The position numbers were made by a program, and so were the translations under genes. The notes beneath the pieces are model-generated. The model was given only the letters and a program-made list of their open reading frames with translations. It was not told where the DNA came from and did no database searches. Shown in pieces: positions 43,495 to 52,287 of a DNA stretch of 57,947 nucleotides. Positions within the stretch are counted from its first letter, which is position 1, and every line of letters starts with the position of its first letter. Location of the stretch: assembly GCA_029218445.1 (NCBI GenBank), contig JAQXRI010000051.1, forward strand, positions 1 to 57,947, in the 5' to 3' direction. Origin of the DNA: Prevotellaceae bacterium. Lineage in GTDB: Bacteria > Bacteroidota > Bacteroidia > Bacteroidales > Bacteroidaceae.

Positions 43495-45036
43495 ATGGTA
43501 AAAGCATTTGAAAACTATGAAGTATGGTTTGTTACCGGCGCACAGCTCCTCTATGGTGGCGACGCAGTGGTAGCAGTTGACAGTCATTCTAAAGAAATGG
43601 TTGCTGGCTTGAACGATTCAGGCCGCCTTCCTATAAAGGTCGTTTACAAGGGCACGGCAAACTCTTCTGCTGAGGTAGAGGCCATCATGAAGGCTTCTAA
43701 CAACGACGAGAAGTGTGTCGGCATCATCACATGGATGCACACCTTCTCTCCTGCCAAGATGTGGATTAAGGGTCTGCAGGCTCTGAAGAAGCCATTGCTC
43801 CACTTCCACACACAGTACAACGCCGAACTGCCTTGGGACACCATCGACATGGACTTCATGAACCTCAACCAGTCGGCTCACGGCGACATCGAGTTCGGTC
43901 ACATCTGCAGCCGCATGCGTGTACCACGCAAGGTTGTCGTTGGTCACTGGAAGAGCCCTGAGGCACAGGAGAGCATCGCCGTTTGGTCGCGCGTTGCCGC
44001 CGCCGTTGCCGACGCCCACAACGTACGCTGTCTGATGTTCGGTATGAACATGAACAACGTTGCCGTTACCGACGGCGACCGCGTAGAGTTCGAGCAGCGT
44101 CTTGGCTACCATGTTGACTACTATCCAGTGTCTAACCTCATGGAATACTGGAAGCAGGTGTCTGACGAAGAGGCCGACGCTCTTGTTGAGGAGTACAAGA
44201 AGGCCTACACCATCAAGATTGACGAGTCGGGCGAAGAGGTTTATTGGGAGAAGGTACGTCACGCAGCAAAGGCAGAGGTGGCTCTGCGCCGCGTGCTCAA
44301 GGAAGAGGGTGCCACAGCCTTCACCACCAACTTCGACGACCTTGGCGAGGCAGACATCAACGACCCGAACTTCATTGGCTTCGACCAGATTCCAGGCCTC
44401 GCTTCTCAGCGTCTCATGGCCGAGGGTATCGGTTTCGGTGCCGAGGGCGACTGGAAGACAGCCTGCCTTTATCGCACACTTTGGGTAATGAACCAGGGTC
44501 TGCCAAAGGGATGCTCATTCCTTGAGGACTACACTCTCAACTTTGCCGCCGACTGCACATCATCTCTCCAGAGCCACATGCTTGAGGTTTGTCCTCTCAT
44601 CTCTGTTGACAAGCCAACCCTTGAGGTTCACTTCCTCGGCATCGGTATCCGTAAGGAGCAGACAGCCCGTCTCGTGTTCACATCAAAGACAGGCAAGGGC
44701 ATCAAGGCCACCGTTGTTGACCTTGGCAACCGCTTCCGCCTCATCACCAGCGAGGTAGAGTGCATCGAGCCAAAGCCAATGCCAAAGCTCCCTGTAGCCT
44801 CTGCACTCTGGGTTCCACAGCCAACCTTCGAGATTGGTGCCGGAGCATGGATTCTTGCCGGTGGTACTCACCACAGCGCCTTCTCTTACGACGTTACAGC
44901 CGAGTACTGGGAAGACTTCGCCGAGATTGTGGGCATCGAGTATGTCAACATCGACAAGGACACCACCATCACTGGCTTCAAGAACCAGCTCCGCAACAAT
45001 GAGGTTTACTACATGTTGAACAAGGCGTTGAGATAA
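43495..45036 (+). CDS. araA: L-arabinose isomerase
   Basis: 513 residues, normal for the family. Features: FENYEVWFVTGAQLLYGGDAV at the N-terminus, ITWMHTFSPAKMWIKGL, HFHTQYNAELPWDTIDMDFMNLNQSAHGDIEFG, then the metal/active-site region with TNFDDLGE and EGIGFGAEGDWKTACLYR, and GGTHHSAFSYDV near the C-terminus with the metal-binding His pair. It converts L-arabinose to L-ribulose. An array of 13-bp repeats separates it from the kinase gene. Confidence 0.99.
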   Translation: MVKAFENYEVWFVTGAQLLYGGDAVVAVDSHSKEMVAGLNDSGRLPIKVVYKGTANSSAEVEAIMKASNNDEKCVGIITWMHTFSPAKMWIKGLQALKKPLLHFHTQYNAELPWDTIDMDFMNLNQSAHGDIEFGHICSRMRVPRKVVVGHWKSPEAQESIAVWSRVAAAVADAHNVRCLMFGMNMNNVAVTDGDRVEFEQRLGYHVDYYPVSNLMEYWKQVSDEEADALVEEYKKAYTIKIDESGEEVYWEKVRHAAKAEVALRRVLKEEGATAFTTNFDDLGEADINDPNFIGFDQIPGLASQRLMAEGIGFGAEGDWKTACLYRTLWVMNQGLPKGCSFLEDYTLNFAADCTSSLQSHMLEVCPLISVDKPTLEVHFLGIGIRKEQTARLVFTSKTGKGIKATVVDLGNRFRLITSEVECIEPKPMPKLPVASALWVPQPTFEIGAGAWILAGGTHHSAFSYDVTAEYWEDFAEIVGIEYVNIDKDTTITGFKNQLRNNEVYYMLNKALR

Positions 45037-45042
45037 TTTAAT

Positions 45043-45247
45043 TTGGGGAGTTATAATAAGGAGTTATAATGGGGAGTTATAATTGGAAGTTATAATTGGA
45101 AGTTATAATTGGAAGTTTAAATTGGAAGTTGTAATTGGAAGTTACAATTGGAAGTTATAATGGGAAGTTATAATGGGCCGTATGTTCTATAGAATGACAT
45201 TTGGCTCTTCATAACTCCCCTTCATAACTCCCCTTCATAACTCCCCA
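45043..45247. repeat. 13-bp tandem repeat arrays in opposite orientation between araA and araB
   Basis: About ten copies of a 13-bp unit (consensus GGAAGTTATAATT, first copies GGGGAGTTATAAT) run from about 45043 to 45175. Three copies of the reverse-complement type, TTCATAACTCCCC, lie at 45208-45220, 45221-45233 and 45234-45246. The two sets can pair into a long stem 29 bp before the araB start. Confidence 0.9.
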
Positions 45248-45275
45248 AAATACCTCCCCTACAAAATAAAGAATT

Positions 45276-46868
45276 ATGACCGCAAAAGAAACTATACAAC
45301 AGGGTAAGGCCATTCTCGGCATCGAGTTTGGCTCAACCCGCATCAAGGCAGTCCTCATCGACCAGGAGAACAAGCCTATAGCACAAGGTAGCCACGAATG
45401 GGAAAACCAGCTTGTTGACGGACTGTGGACATACAGCGTCGAGGCCATTTGGTATGGCTTGCAGGACTGTTATGCCAACCTCCGCAAGGAAGTGCTGGCC
45501 AAGTATGACTGCGAAATAGAAATACTTGCCGCCATCGGCTTCTCAGCCATGATGCACGGCTACATGGCCTTCAACAAGGACCAGAACATCCTCGTGCCAT
45601 TCCGCACTTGGCGCAACACCAATACGGCAAAGGCAGCAGCCGAATTGTCAGAACTTTTCGTTTACAACATTCCTCTGCGCTGGAGCATTTCCCACCTCTA
45701 CCAGTGCATCCTCGACAACGAGGAGCACGTTGCCGACATCGACTTCATCACCACTCTTGCCGGCTACATCCACTGGCAGGTGACAGGCGAGAAGGTGCTG
45801 GGCATCGGCGACGCATCGGGCATGCTCCCCATCGACCCTACCACACGCGACTATTCAGCCGAAATGGTAAGCAAGTTTGACAAGCTCGTCGAGCCAAAGG
45901 GCTTCTCGTGGAAGCTGCTCGACATCCTGCCAAAGGTGCTGCTCGCAGGCGAGAATGCCGGATTCCTCACAGCCGAAGGTGCCAAGAAACTCGACATCTC
46001 TGGCCATCTCAAGGCTGGCATACCAGTATGTCCTCCTGAGGGCGACGCAGGCACGGGCATGGTTGCCACCAATGCCGTAAAGCAGCGCACGGGTAACGTT
46101 TCGGCCGGTACGTCTTCGTTCTCGATGATAGTTCTTGAAAAAGACCTGTCAAAGCCTTACGAGATGATTGACATGGTGACCACTCCCGACGGCTCGCTCG
46201 TGGCCATGGTACACTGCAACAACTGTACCAGCGACCTCAACGCCTGGGTAAATCTCTTTAAGGAATATCAGCAACTCCTTGGCGTTCCGGTAGATATGAA
46301 CGAAGTGTTTGGCAAGCTCTACAACAACGCCCTCACCGGCGACGCCGACTGCGGCGGACTCATTGCCTACAACTACATCTCAGGCGAGCCTGTAACAGGT
46401 TTGGCCGAAGGCCGTCCACTATTCGTGCGTTCAGCCAACGACAAGTTCAACCTTGCCAACTTCATGCGCGCCAACCTCTACGCCTCGGTAGGCGTACTGA
46501 AGATTGGCAACGACATCCTCTTCAATGAGGAGCACGTGAAGGTTGACCGCATCACTGGCCACGGTGGTCTGTTCAAGACCAAGGGCGTGGGTCAGCGCGT
46601 GCTTGCAGCCGCCATCAACTCGCCCATCTCTGTAATGGAGACGGCAGGCGAAGGTGGAGCTTGGGGCATCGCACTTCTCGGTTCTTATCTTGTCAACAAT
46701 CCTGAGTCGAAGACTCTCGCCGGCTGGCTTGAGGACAGCGTCTTTGCAGGCAACACGGGCGAGGAAATCGCTCCTACAGCCGACGACGTTGCAGGATTCA
46801 ACAAGTGGATTGAGAACTACAAGCGTGGCCTCGCCATCGAGCAGGCAGCTGTCAACAGCAAGGCTTAA
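45276..46868 (+). CDS. araB: FGGY-family carbohydrate kinase, probable L-ribulokinase
   Basis: 530 residues. The phosphate-1 loop is [17 protein letters not shown], with Glu where most FGGY kinases have Asp (DxGTS). Other family motifs: [22 protein letters not shown], and [12 protein letters not shown]; the C-terminal domain has [15 protein letters not shown] and [15 protein letters not shown]. It is not the classical E. coli AraB sequence type but is in the expected place between AraA and the pentose steps, so L-ribulose phosphorylation is the likely activity. Xylulose kinase is the alternative from sequence alone. Confidence 0.85.
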   Translation: MTAKETIQQGKAILGIEFGSTRIKAVLIDQENKPIAQGSHEWENQLVDGLWTYSVEAIWYGLQDCYANLRKEVLAKYDCEIEILAAIGFSAMMHGYMAFNKDQNILVPFRTWRNTNTAKAAAELSELFVYNIPLRWSISHLYQCILDNEEHVADIDFITTLAGYIHWQVTGEKVLGIGDASGMLPIDPTTRDYSAEMVSKFDKLVEPKGFSWKLLDILPKVLLAGENAGFLTAEGAKKLDISGHLKAGIPVCPPEGDAGTGMVATNAVKQRTGNVSAGTSSFSMIVLEKDLSKPYEMIDMVTTPDGSLVAMVHCNNCTSDLNAWVNLFKEYQQLLGVPVDMNEVFGKLYNNALTGDADCGGLIAYNYISGEPVTGLAEGRPLFVRSANDKFNLANFMRANLYASVGVLKIGNDILFNEEHVKVDRITGHGGLFKTKGVGQRVLAAAINSPISVMETAGEGGAWGIALLGSYLVNNPESKTLAGWLEDSVFAGNTGEEIAPTADDVAGFNKWIENYKRGLAIEQAAVNSKA

Positions 46869-46932
46869 ATAGAGCCTTGTTGTTGAAATTAAAGAATTTA
46901 AAAATTAAAGTATTTAAAGTTCGTTTGAACGT

Positions 46933-48501
46933 ATGAAAAGAATATTCACAGTATTCGCCGTCGCCGCTGCTTTCTCAGCATCGGCAATGGCCGACAACGC
47001 CAAGGTTACAATACACGCTGACCAAGGCACCCAGAAAATCCATAAGGAAATCTATGGACAGTTTGCTGAGCACCTCGGTTCTTGCATCTATGGCGGACTG
47101 TGGGTTGGTGAACAATCTCAAATCCCTAACGTCAATGGCTATCGCAAGGACGTCTTCGACGCCTTGAAGGCCCTTCAGATTCCGGTGCTTCGCTGGCCGG
47201 GCGGCTGCTTTGCCGACGAATACCACTGGATGGACGGCATTGGCCCGAAGGCCAACCGCCCCAAGATGCAGAACAACAACTGGGGCGGCACCATCGAGGA
47301 CAACTCTTTCGGTACCCACGAGTTCCTCAACCTCTGCGAAATGCTGGGTTGCGAGCCTTATATCAGCGGCAACGTTGGCAGCGGTACAGTGGAAGAGCTG
47401 GCCAAGTGGGTTGAATACATGACCAGTGACGGCGACACGCCAATGGCCAAGCTGCGCCGCCAAAACGGACGCGACAAGGCATGGAAGGTGAAGTTCCTCG
47501 GCGTAGGCAACGAAAGCTGGGGTTGCGGTGGCAACATGCGCCCTGAATACTATGCCGACCTCTATCGCCGCTACTCGGTGTATTGCCGCAACTACGACGG
47601 CAACCGCCTTTACAAGATTGCCAGTGGAGCAAGCGACTACGACTGGAACTGGACTGAAGTGCTGATGGACCGCGTAGGCCATCGCATGGATGGAGTTTCG
47701 CTCCACTACTATACCGTGACGGGCTGGTCGGGCAGCAAGGGCTCTGCCATCAACTTCAACGACGACGATTACTATTGGACTCTTGGCAAATGCCTTGAAA
47801 TAGAAGACGTTGTAAAGAAGCATGCCGACATCATGGACAAGAAGGACCCTAAGAAGCACATCGGACTGCTCGTTGACGAGTGGGGCACATGGTGGGACGA
47901 GGAGCCTGGCACCATCCGCGGCCACCTCTACCAGCAGAACGCCATGCGCGACGCCATGGTGGCAGCCCTTTCGCTCAACGTGTTCCATCGTCATTGCGAC
48001 CGCGTTCGCATGGCCAACATCGCCCAGGTAGTCAACGTTCTCCAGTCGATGATACTCACCGACCAGGTTGGCACGGGTCACATGGTGCTCACCCCCACCT
48101 ACCACGTGTTTGAGATGTACAAGGGCTTCCAGGAAGCCACTTATCTGCCTCTCGATGTTTACTGCACGACGAAGGAAGTGCGCGGCGACGACCACGCCCG
48201 TGACGGCCGCAAGGTGCAGATGCTCCAGACATCGGCAGCCAAGAAGGCCGACGGCGGCATCATCCTCTCGCTTACCAACGTCAGCCTCGACGAGCCACAG
48301 GAAGTAGAAGTAAACATTGCAGGTGCCAATGCCAAGGCCGTTTCAGGCCGCATCCTTACCTGCAACAACATTGCCGACTACAATGACTTCGATCATCCTA
48401 ACCGCGTCCAGCCGGTGGCTTTCAAGGACGCCAAGTTGGCAAAGAACGTGCTCAAGGTTAAGGTGCCTGCACGCTCCATCGTCGTCCTCGACGTAAAGTA
48501 A
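46933..48501 (+). CDS. Secreted GH51 alpha-L-arabinofuranosidase
   Basis: 522 residues with a signal peptide (MKRIFTVFAVAAAFSASAMA). GH51 clan-A catalytic residues are visible: acid/base Glu in VGNESWGCGG (about 197) and nucleophile Glu in LLVDEWGTWW (about 315). RWPGGCFADEYHWMDGIGP is the family's substrate-binding signature. It should release L-arabinose from arabinan or arabinoxylan in the periplasm or outside, feeding the genes next to it. It follows the kinase gene by 64 bp. Confidence 0.96.
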   Translation: MKRIFTVFAVAAAFSASAMADNAKVTIHADQGTQKIHKEIYGQFAEHLGSCIYGGLWVGEQSQIPNVNGYRKDVFDALKALQIPVLRWPGGCFADEYHWMDGIGPKANRPKMQNNNWGGTIEDNSFGTHEFLNLCEMLGCEPYISGNVGSGTVEELAKWVEYMTSDGDTPMAKLRRQNGRDKAWKVKFLGVGNESWGCGGNMRPEYYADLYRRYSVYCRNYDGNRLYKIASGASDYDWNWTEVLMDRVGHRMDGVSLHYYTVTGWSGSKGSAINFNDDDYYWTLGKCLEIEDVVKKHADIMDKKDPKKHIGLLVDEWGTWWDEEPGTIRGHLYQQNAMRDAMVAALSLNVFHRHCDRVRMANIAQVVNVLQSMILTDQVGTGHMVLTPTYHVFEMYKGFQEATYLPLDVYCTTKEVRGDDHARDGRKVQMLQTSAAKKADGGIILSLTNVSLDEPQEVEVNIAGANAKAVSGRILTCNNIADYNDFDHPNRVQPVAFKDAKLAKNVLKVKVPARSIVVLDVK

Positions 48502-48557
48502 TCAGAAATTTGAACCAATTAAAATAATACTTATTTTTATCACAACAAACATAGATT

Positions 48558-50582
48558 ATGAACGACAAGAATCTTATGAACAAGGCAGCGGACAACATTC
48601 GTATTCTCGCTGCATCAGCTGTAGAAAAAGCTAAGAGTGGTCACCCCGGTGGCGCCATGGGCGGTGCCGACTTTATCAACGTGCTCTATAGCGAGTATCT
48701 GAAGTACGACCCACAGAATCCTGAGTGGGTAGGCCGCGACCGCTTCTACCTCGACCCGGGCCACATGGCTCCAATGCTCTATTCTCAGCTCACCCTTATC
48801 GGCAAATTCACACTCGACGAACTGGCTCAGCTGCGCCAGTGGGGCTCTCCTACAACTGGGCACCCTGAGTTCGAGATTGCCCGTGGCATCGAAAACACCT
48901 CTGGTCCTCTTGGCCAGGGCCACGTGTTTGCCGTTGGTGCTGCCATCGCCGCCAAGTTCCTGGCCGCCCACACTGGCAACCCCACATTCAGCAAGGAAAC
49001 CATCTACGCATACATTTCCGACGGTGGCATCCAGGAGGAAATATCCCAGGGTGCAGCGCGCATAGCTTCTGTACTCGGTCTTGACAACCTCATCATGTTC
49101 TACGACTGCAACGACATCCAGCTCTCTACTGAGACTAAGGAGGTTATGAACGAGGACACTGCCGCCAAGTATCGCGCATTGGGTTGGGAGGTATTCGAAA
49201 TCAACGGCAACGACGTTGACCAGATTCGCGAGGCTCTCGACAAGGCAAAGCAGGTAGAAGGCAAGCCCGCCCTCATCATCGGCAAGTGCATCATGGGTAA
49301 GGGCGCCCTCAAGGCCGACGGCTCTTCTTACGAGGCCAACTGCAAGACCCACGGCGCTCCTCTCGGCGGCGACGCATTCGTCAACACCATCAAGAACCTC
49401 GGTGGCGATCCTGAGAATCCATTCCAGATTTTCCCCGAAGTGCAGGAACTCTACGCCAAGCGTGCCGAAGAGCTCAAGGGCATCTGCGCCGAGCGTTATG
49501 CTGAGGAGAAGGCTTGGGCCGACGCCAACCCCGAGAAGGCTGCACAGCAGGCCGACTGGTTCAGCGGCAAGGCTCCTGAGATTGACTGGAGCAAGTGTCA
49601 ACAGAAGGACAACGACGCTACACGTAGCGCATCGGCTGCCTGCCTGAGCGTGCTTGCACAGCAGGTACCTAACATGATTTGCGCTTCTGCCGACCTCTCC
49701 AACTCCGACAAGACCGACGGCTTCCTCAAGCAGACCAAGGCTCTCGTCAAGGGCGACTTCAGCGGTGCCTTCTTCCAGGCAGGCGTTGCCGAGCTCACCA
49801 TGGCTTGCTGCTGCATCGGTATGGCTCTCCACGGTGGTGTCATCCCAGCTTGCGGTACATTCTTCGTATTCTCCGACTACATGAAGCCAGCCGTACGTAT
49901 GGCCGCCCTCATGCAGCTGCCTGTCAAGTTCATCTGGACTCACGACGCATTCCGCGTAGGCGAGGATGGTCCTACCCACGAGCCTGTTGAGCAGGAGGCA
50001 CAGATTCGCTTGATGGAGAAGCTGAAGAACCACGCCGGCAAGAACTCTTGCCTCGTGCTCCGTCCAGCCGACGCCAAGGAGACAACCGTAGCTTGGGCTA
50101 TGGCAATGGAGAACACCGACACCCCGACGGCTCTCATCTTCAGCCGTCAGAACATCAACAATCTGCCTGAGGGCAACGACTACGAGCAGGCTCGCAAGGG
50201 TGGCTATGTAGTGGCTGGTTCTGACGAAAATCCCGACGTAGTTCTCGTAGCCACCGGTTCAGAGGTTTCTACCCTCGTCAGCGGTGCCGAGCTGCTGCGC
50301 AAGGACGGCGTAAAGGTTCGCATCGTCAGCGTTCCTTCTGAGGGTCTGTTCCGCACCCAGAGCAAGGAGTATCAGCAGAGTGTTGTTCCTGCTGGTGCCA
50401 AGGTGTTTGGTATGACCGCCGGTCTGCCAGTCAACCTCCAGGGCTTCCTCATTGGTGCTGCCCCAGAGTCAAAGGTATGGGGTCTTGAGAGCTTCGGCTT
50501 CTCTGCTCCTTACAAGGTGCTCGACGAGAAGCTCGGCTACACTGGCCAGAACGTTTATGAGCAGGTAAAGGCAATGTTGTAG
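48558..50582 (+). CDS. tkt: Transketolase
   Basis: 674 residues, full length. Key parts: GHPGGAMGGADFINVLY, FYLDPGHMAPMLY, GPLGQGH, the thiamine diphosphate motif (SDGGIQEEISQGAARIAS, ending in FYDCND), the Pyr domain glutamate region, and FIWTHDAFRVGEDGPTHEPVEQ. It moves two-carbon units between pentose and hexose phosphates and thus disposes of xylulose 5-phosphate made from arabinose. rpiB follows after 5 bp, so the two are one operon. A 472-codon antisense frame over it is a shadow. Confidence 0.98.
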   Translation: MNDKNLMNKAADNIRILAASAVEKAKSGHPGGAMGGADFINVLYSEYLKYDPQNPEWVGRDRFYLDPGHMAPMLYSQLTLIGKFTLDELAQLRQWGSPTTGHPEFEIARGIENTSGPLGQGHVFAVGAAIAAKFLAAHTGNPTFSKETIYAYISDGGIQEEISQGAARIASVLGLDNLIMFYDCNDIQLSTETKEVMNEDTAAKYRALGWEVFEINGNDVDQIREALDKAKQVEGKPALIIGKCIMGKGALKADGSSYEANCKTHGAPLGGDAFVNTIKNLGGDPENPFQIFPEVQELYAKRAEELKGICAERYAEEKAWADANPEKAAQQADWFSGKAPEIDWSKCQQKDNDATRSASAACLSVLAQQVPNMICASADLSNSDKTDGFLKQTKALVKGDFSGAFFQAGVAELTMACCCIGMALHGGVIPACGTFFVFSDYMKPAVRMAALMQLPVKFIWTHDAFRVGEDGPTHEPVEQEAQIRLMEKLKNHAGKNSCLVLRPADAKETTVAWAMAMENTDTPTALIFSRQNINNLPEGNDYEQARKGGYVVAGSDENPDVVLVATGSEVSTLVSGAELLRKDGVKVRIVSVPSEGLFRTQSKEYQQSVVPAGAKVFGMTAGLPVNLQGFLIGAAPESKVWGLESFGFSAPYKVLDEKLGYTGQNVYEQVKAML

Positions 50583-50587
50583 TAGTT

Positions 50588-51037
50588 ATGGAAGTAAAGA
50601 CAGTAGGAGTGGCCTGCGACCATGCAGGCTTCGCATTGAAGAAGTTTGTGCTTCAGTACTTGGAGGAGCATGGATATGCCTACAAGGACTACGGCACATA
50701 TAGTGACCTCAGCTGCGACTATCCCGACTTTGGCCATGCACTTGGCCAGGGCATCGAGAGTGGCGAGGTTTATCCCGGCATTGCCGTCTGTGGCAGTGGC
50801 GAGGGCATCAGCATCACGCTCAACAAGCATCAGGGTGTTCGTGCCGGCTTGGCTTGGATACCTGAGATAGCCCATCTCTGTCGTCAGCACAACGATGCCA
50901 ACGTACTGGTTATGCCAGGCCGTTTCATCGACAACAAGACGGCAGCCGCCATCATGGACGAGTTCTTCAAAACCACGTTCGAAGGTGGACGTCACCAGCG
51001 TCGTGTTGAGAAGATACCAGTTCAGGTTGAAGATTGA
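50588..51037 (+). CDS. rpiB: Ribose 5-phosphate isomerase B
   Basis: 149 residues. RpiB motifs: GVACDHAGFALKKFVLQYL at the N-terminus, the catalytic Cys in GIAVCGSGEGISITLNKH, and RAGLAWIPEIAHLCRQHNDANVLVMPGRFI. It interconverts ribose and ribulose 5-phosphates. It closes the pentose operon, 5 bp after tkt. Its stop codon (51035-51037) lies inside the first unit of a 14-bp tandem repeat. Confidence 0.98.
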   Translation: MEVKTVGVACDHAGFALKKFVLQYLEEHGYAYKDYGTYSDLSCDYPDFGHALGQGIESGEVYPGIAVCGSGEGISITLNKHQGVRAGLAWIPEIAHLCRQHNDANVLVMPGRFIDNKTAAAIMDEFFKTTFEGGRHQRRVEKIPVQVED

Positions 51038-51088
51038 ACGTTGAAGATTGAACGTTGAAAATTGAACGTTGAAAATTGAAAATTGAAT
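51026..51088. repeat. 14-bp tandem repeat starting inside the rpiB stop region
   Basis: GTTGAAGATTGAAC at 51026-51039 and 51040-51053, then GTTGAAAATTGAAC at 51054-51067, then a partial unit. The first unit encodes the last residues (VED) and the TGA of rpiB. Confidence 0.9.
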
Positions 51089-51124
51089 TGCTGCGCATGG
51101 TTATATTGCGCAGCAATTTTTTTG
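51086..51124 (+). terminator. Terminator of the pentose operon
   Basis: AATTGCTGCGCA pairs with TGCGCAGCAATT around a short loop, followed by a run of seven or more T residues. Confidence 0.93.
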
Positions 51125-51138
51125 TTTGACTGCACTGT

Positions 51139-51175
51139 AACCCGTCAAACCGCCCCTACGGCGGTATGACGGGTT
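51139..51175. repeat. GC-rich nested hairpin at the island's left edge
   Basis: AACCCGTCA pairs with TGACGGGTT and, inside, ACCGCC with GGCGGT, with single-base bulges. No T-run. It sits 18 bp from the end of the primase-like gene and may be a REP-like element. Confidence 0.75.
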
Positions 51176-51192
51176 AAGACAATGCGCCGTAC

Positions 51193-52125
51193 TCACGTTC
51201 CCCGATAAATTTTTTGAACATAAAATTCCCCAAAATCCTTCACACCTTCGGGCAACTCGTGCAGCACGGTTTGTGGAAGCAGTTGTTTGATTTGGCTAAA
51301 CAGTCGGCGGCCGGCATCGTCGTTGTCGGGAGCCATGTGCAGGTTCAGTGCCCTCAGCGGCTCAATGTCACGCTCCATCAGCAGCGTGGCCGACGGAATG
51401 GCTATTGCCTTCCTGCCCGACGAGAGCAGTGCCCAGCAGTCAGAACATCCCTCAGCTATCCACAGTTCCTCGCCCTCGCCGAGGCAGTCAAGCATAGGCA
51501 AGTTATACACTGGGCAGTGAGACCCGGGAGGAAAGCGGAAGCGGGGTGCAGTCAGGGGGGCCAACCTCCTCCCTTGCACCGTCATCAGCCTCCCCTGTCT
51601 GTCCCTATACGGAATCAGCAGACTTGGCGCGTCGTAGAAGTTTCGGCCGCAACGTGAGCAGGGTAGGGGCTTGTCTATTGACGTTATGCCAAGGCTTGCC
51701 ACCACCTTCGGGTCCAGTTTCCTCTGTTCAAACAGAAAATGCCTTGCCTCCTCGTTCAGCCAAGGCTCTTGTGTTATCCACTCAAGATATTCCTTGTCCA
51801 CCTCGCACTGCTTCGGCAGTCCTCTCTGTAGGTTGTTGCCCCACGTTTGTTCCGTTTGGCATTCCGCTACCATCATCTCCCTTTCCAGCCATTCGCACGC
51901 CTTCATAAAAGGCAATGCAAGATATTCGGCCACGAGAGATATTTGGTCGCCTGATTTTCCGCAAGCATAACATTTCCAGTGTCGTTTGTCCTTACCGAAA
52001 TGTAGGCTTGCCACTTTGTCGGCATGAAAGGGACAGAGTGCAATATGCCTCCGTCCAACATTCATCCCTAATTTTCTTGCCACGTCCTCTATCGGAACGT
52101 GCCTCAGTTTTTCAATGTCGTGCAT
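51193..52125 (-). CDS. Primase-like protein with CHC2 zinc finger and Toprim domain
   Basis: 310 residues. The N-terminus has the DnaG-type CHC2 zinc finger: CPFH (about 31-34) and CYACGKSGDQISLVAEY (about 52-68). The C-terminal part is a Toprim domain with the EGxxD motif in LWIAEGCSDCWAL and the DxD motif in APDNDDAGRRL. No helicase domain and no long RNA-polymerase domain, so it is much shorter than DnaG. Such proteins occur in plasmids, phages and integrated elements of Bacteroidetes and probably make primers or bind nucleic acid. It is the last gene of the minus-strand island. Confidence 0.9.
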   Translation of the reverse strand: MHDIEKLRHVPIEDVARKLGMNVGRRHIALCPFHADKVASLHFGKDKRHWKCYACGKSGDQISLVAEYLALPFMKACEWLEREMMVAECQTEQTWGNNLQRGLPKQCEVDKEYLEWITQEPWLNEEARHFLFEQRKLDPKVVASLGITSIDKPLPCSRCGRNFYDAPSLLIPYRDRQGRLMTVQGRRLAPLTAPRFRFPPGSHCPVYNLPMLDCLGEGEELWIAEGCSDCWALLSSGRKAIAIPSATLLMERDIEPLRALNLHMAPDNDDAGRRLFSQIKQLLPQTVLHELPEGVKDFGEFYVQKIYRGT

Positions 52126-52287
52126 ACTTTTTTTTTCTTAATGGCATAATAGCTGGCATAATGGCATGAATTAAGGGAGGTAACTCCTTTAATTTTTAAT
52201 TGACTTCGTCGAACTTCGTTTCTTTAATTTTTAATTTTTAATTTTTAATTGACTTCGTCGAACTTCGTTTCTTTAATTTTTAATTTT
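52126..52287. other. AT-rich spacer with a 49-bp tandem duplication
   Basis: The unit at 52201-52249 (begins TGACTTCGTCGAACTTCG, then runs of TTTAATTTTTAA) is repeated at 52250-52303, the second copy with slight changes. A short TTAAGGGAGGTAA motif at about 52171-52183 recurs inverted at about 54855-54868. No gene is seen. Confidence 0.85.

Noticed and set aside
45043..45247. CRISPR array between araA and araB
   Set aside because: Units are 13 bp with no spacers, and no cas genes are present.
46975..48195. A 406-codon open frame antisense to the GH51 gene
   Set aside because: Shadow of the arabinofuranosidase reading frame; no recognisable domain.
48615..50033. A 472-codon open frame antisense to transketolase
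   Set aside because: Mirror frame of a strongly conserved gene; no ribosome site or domain.
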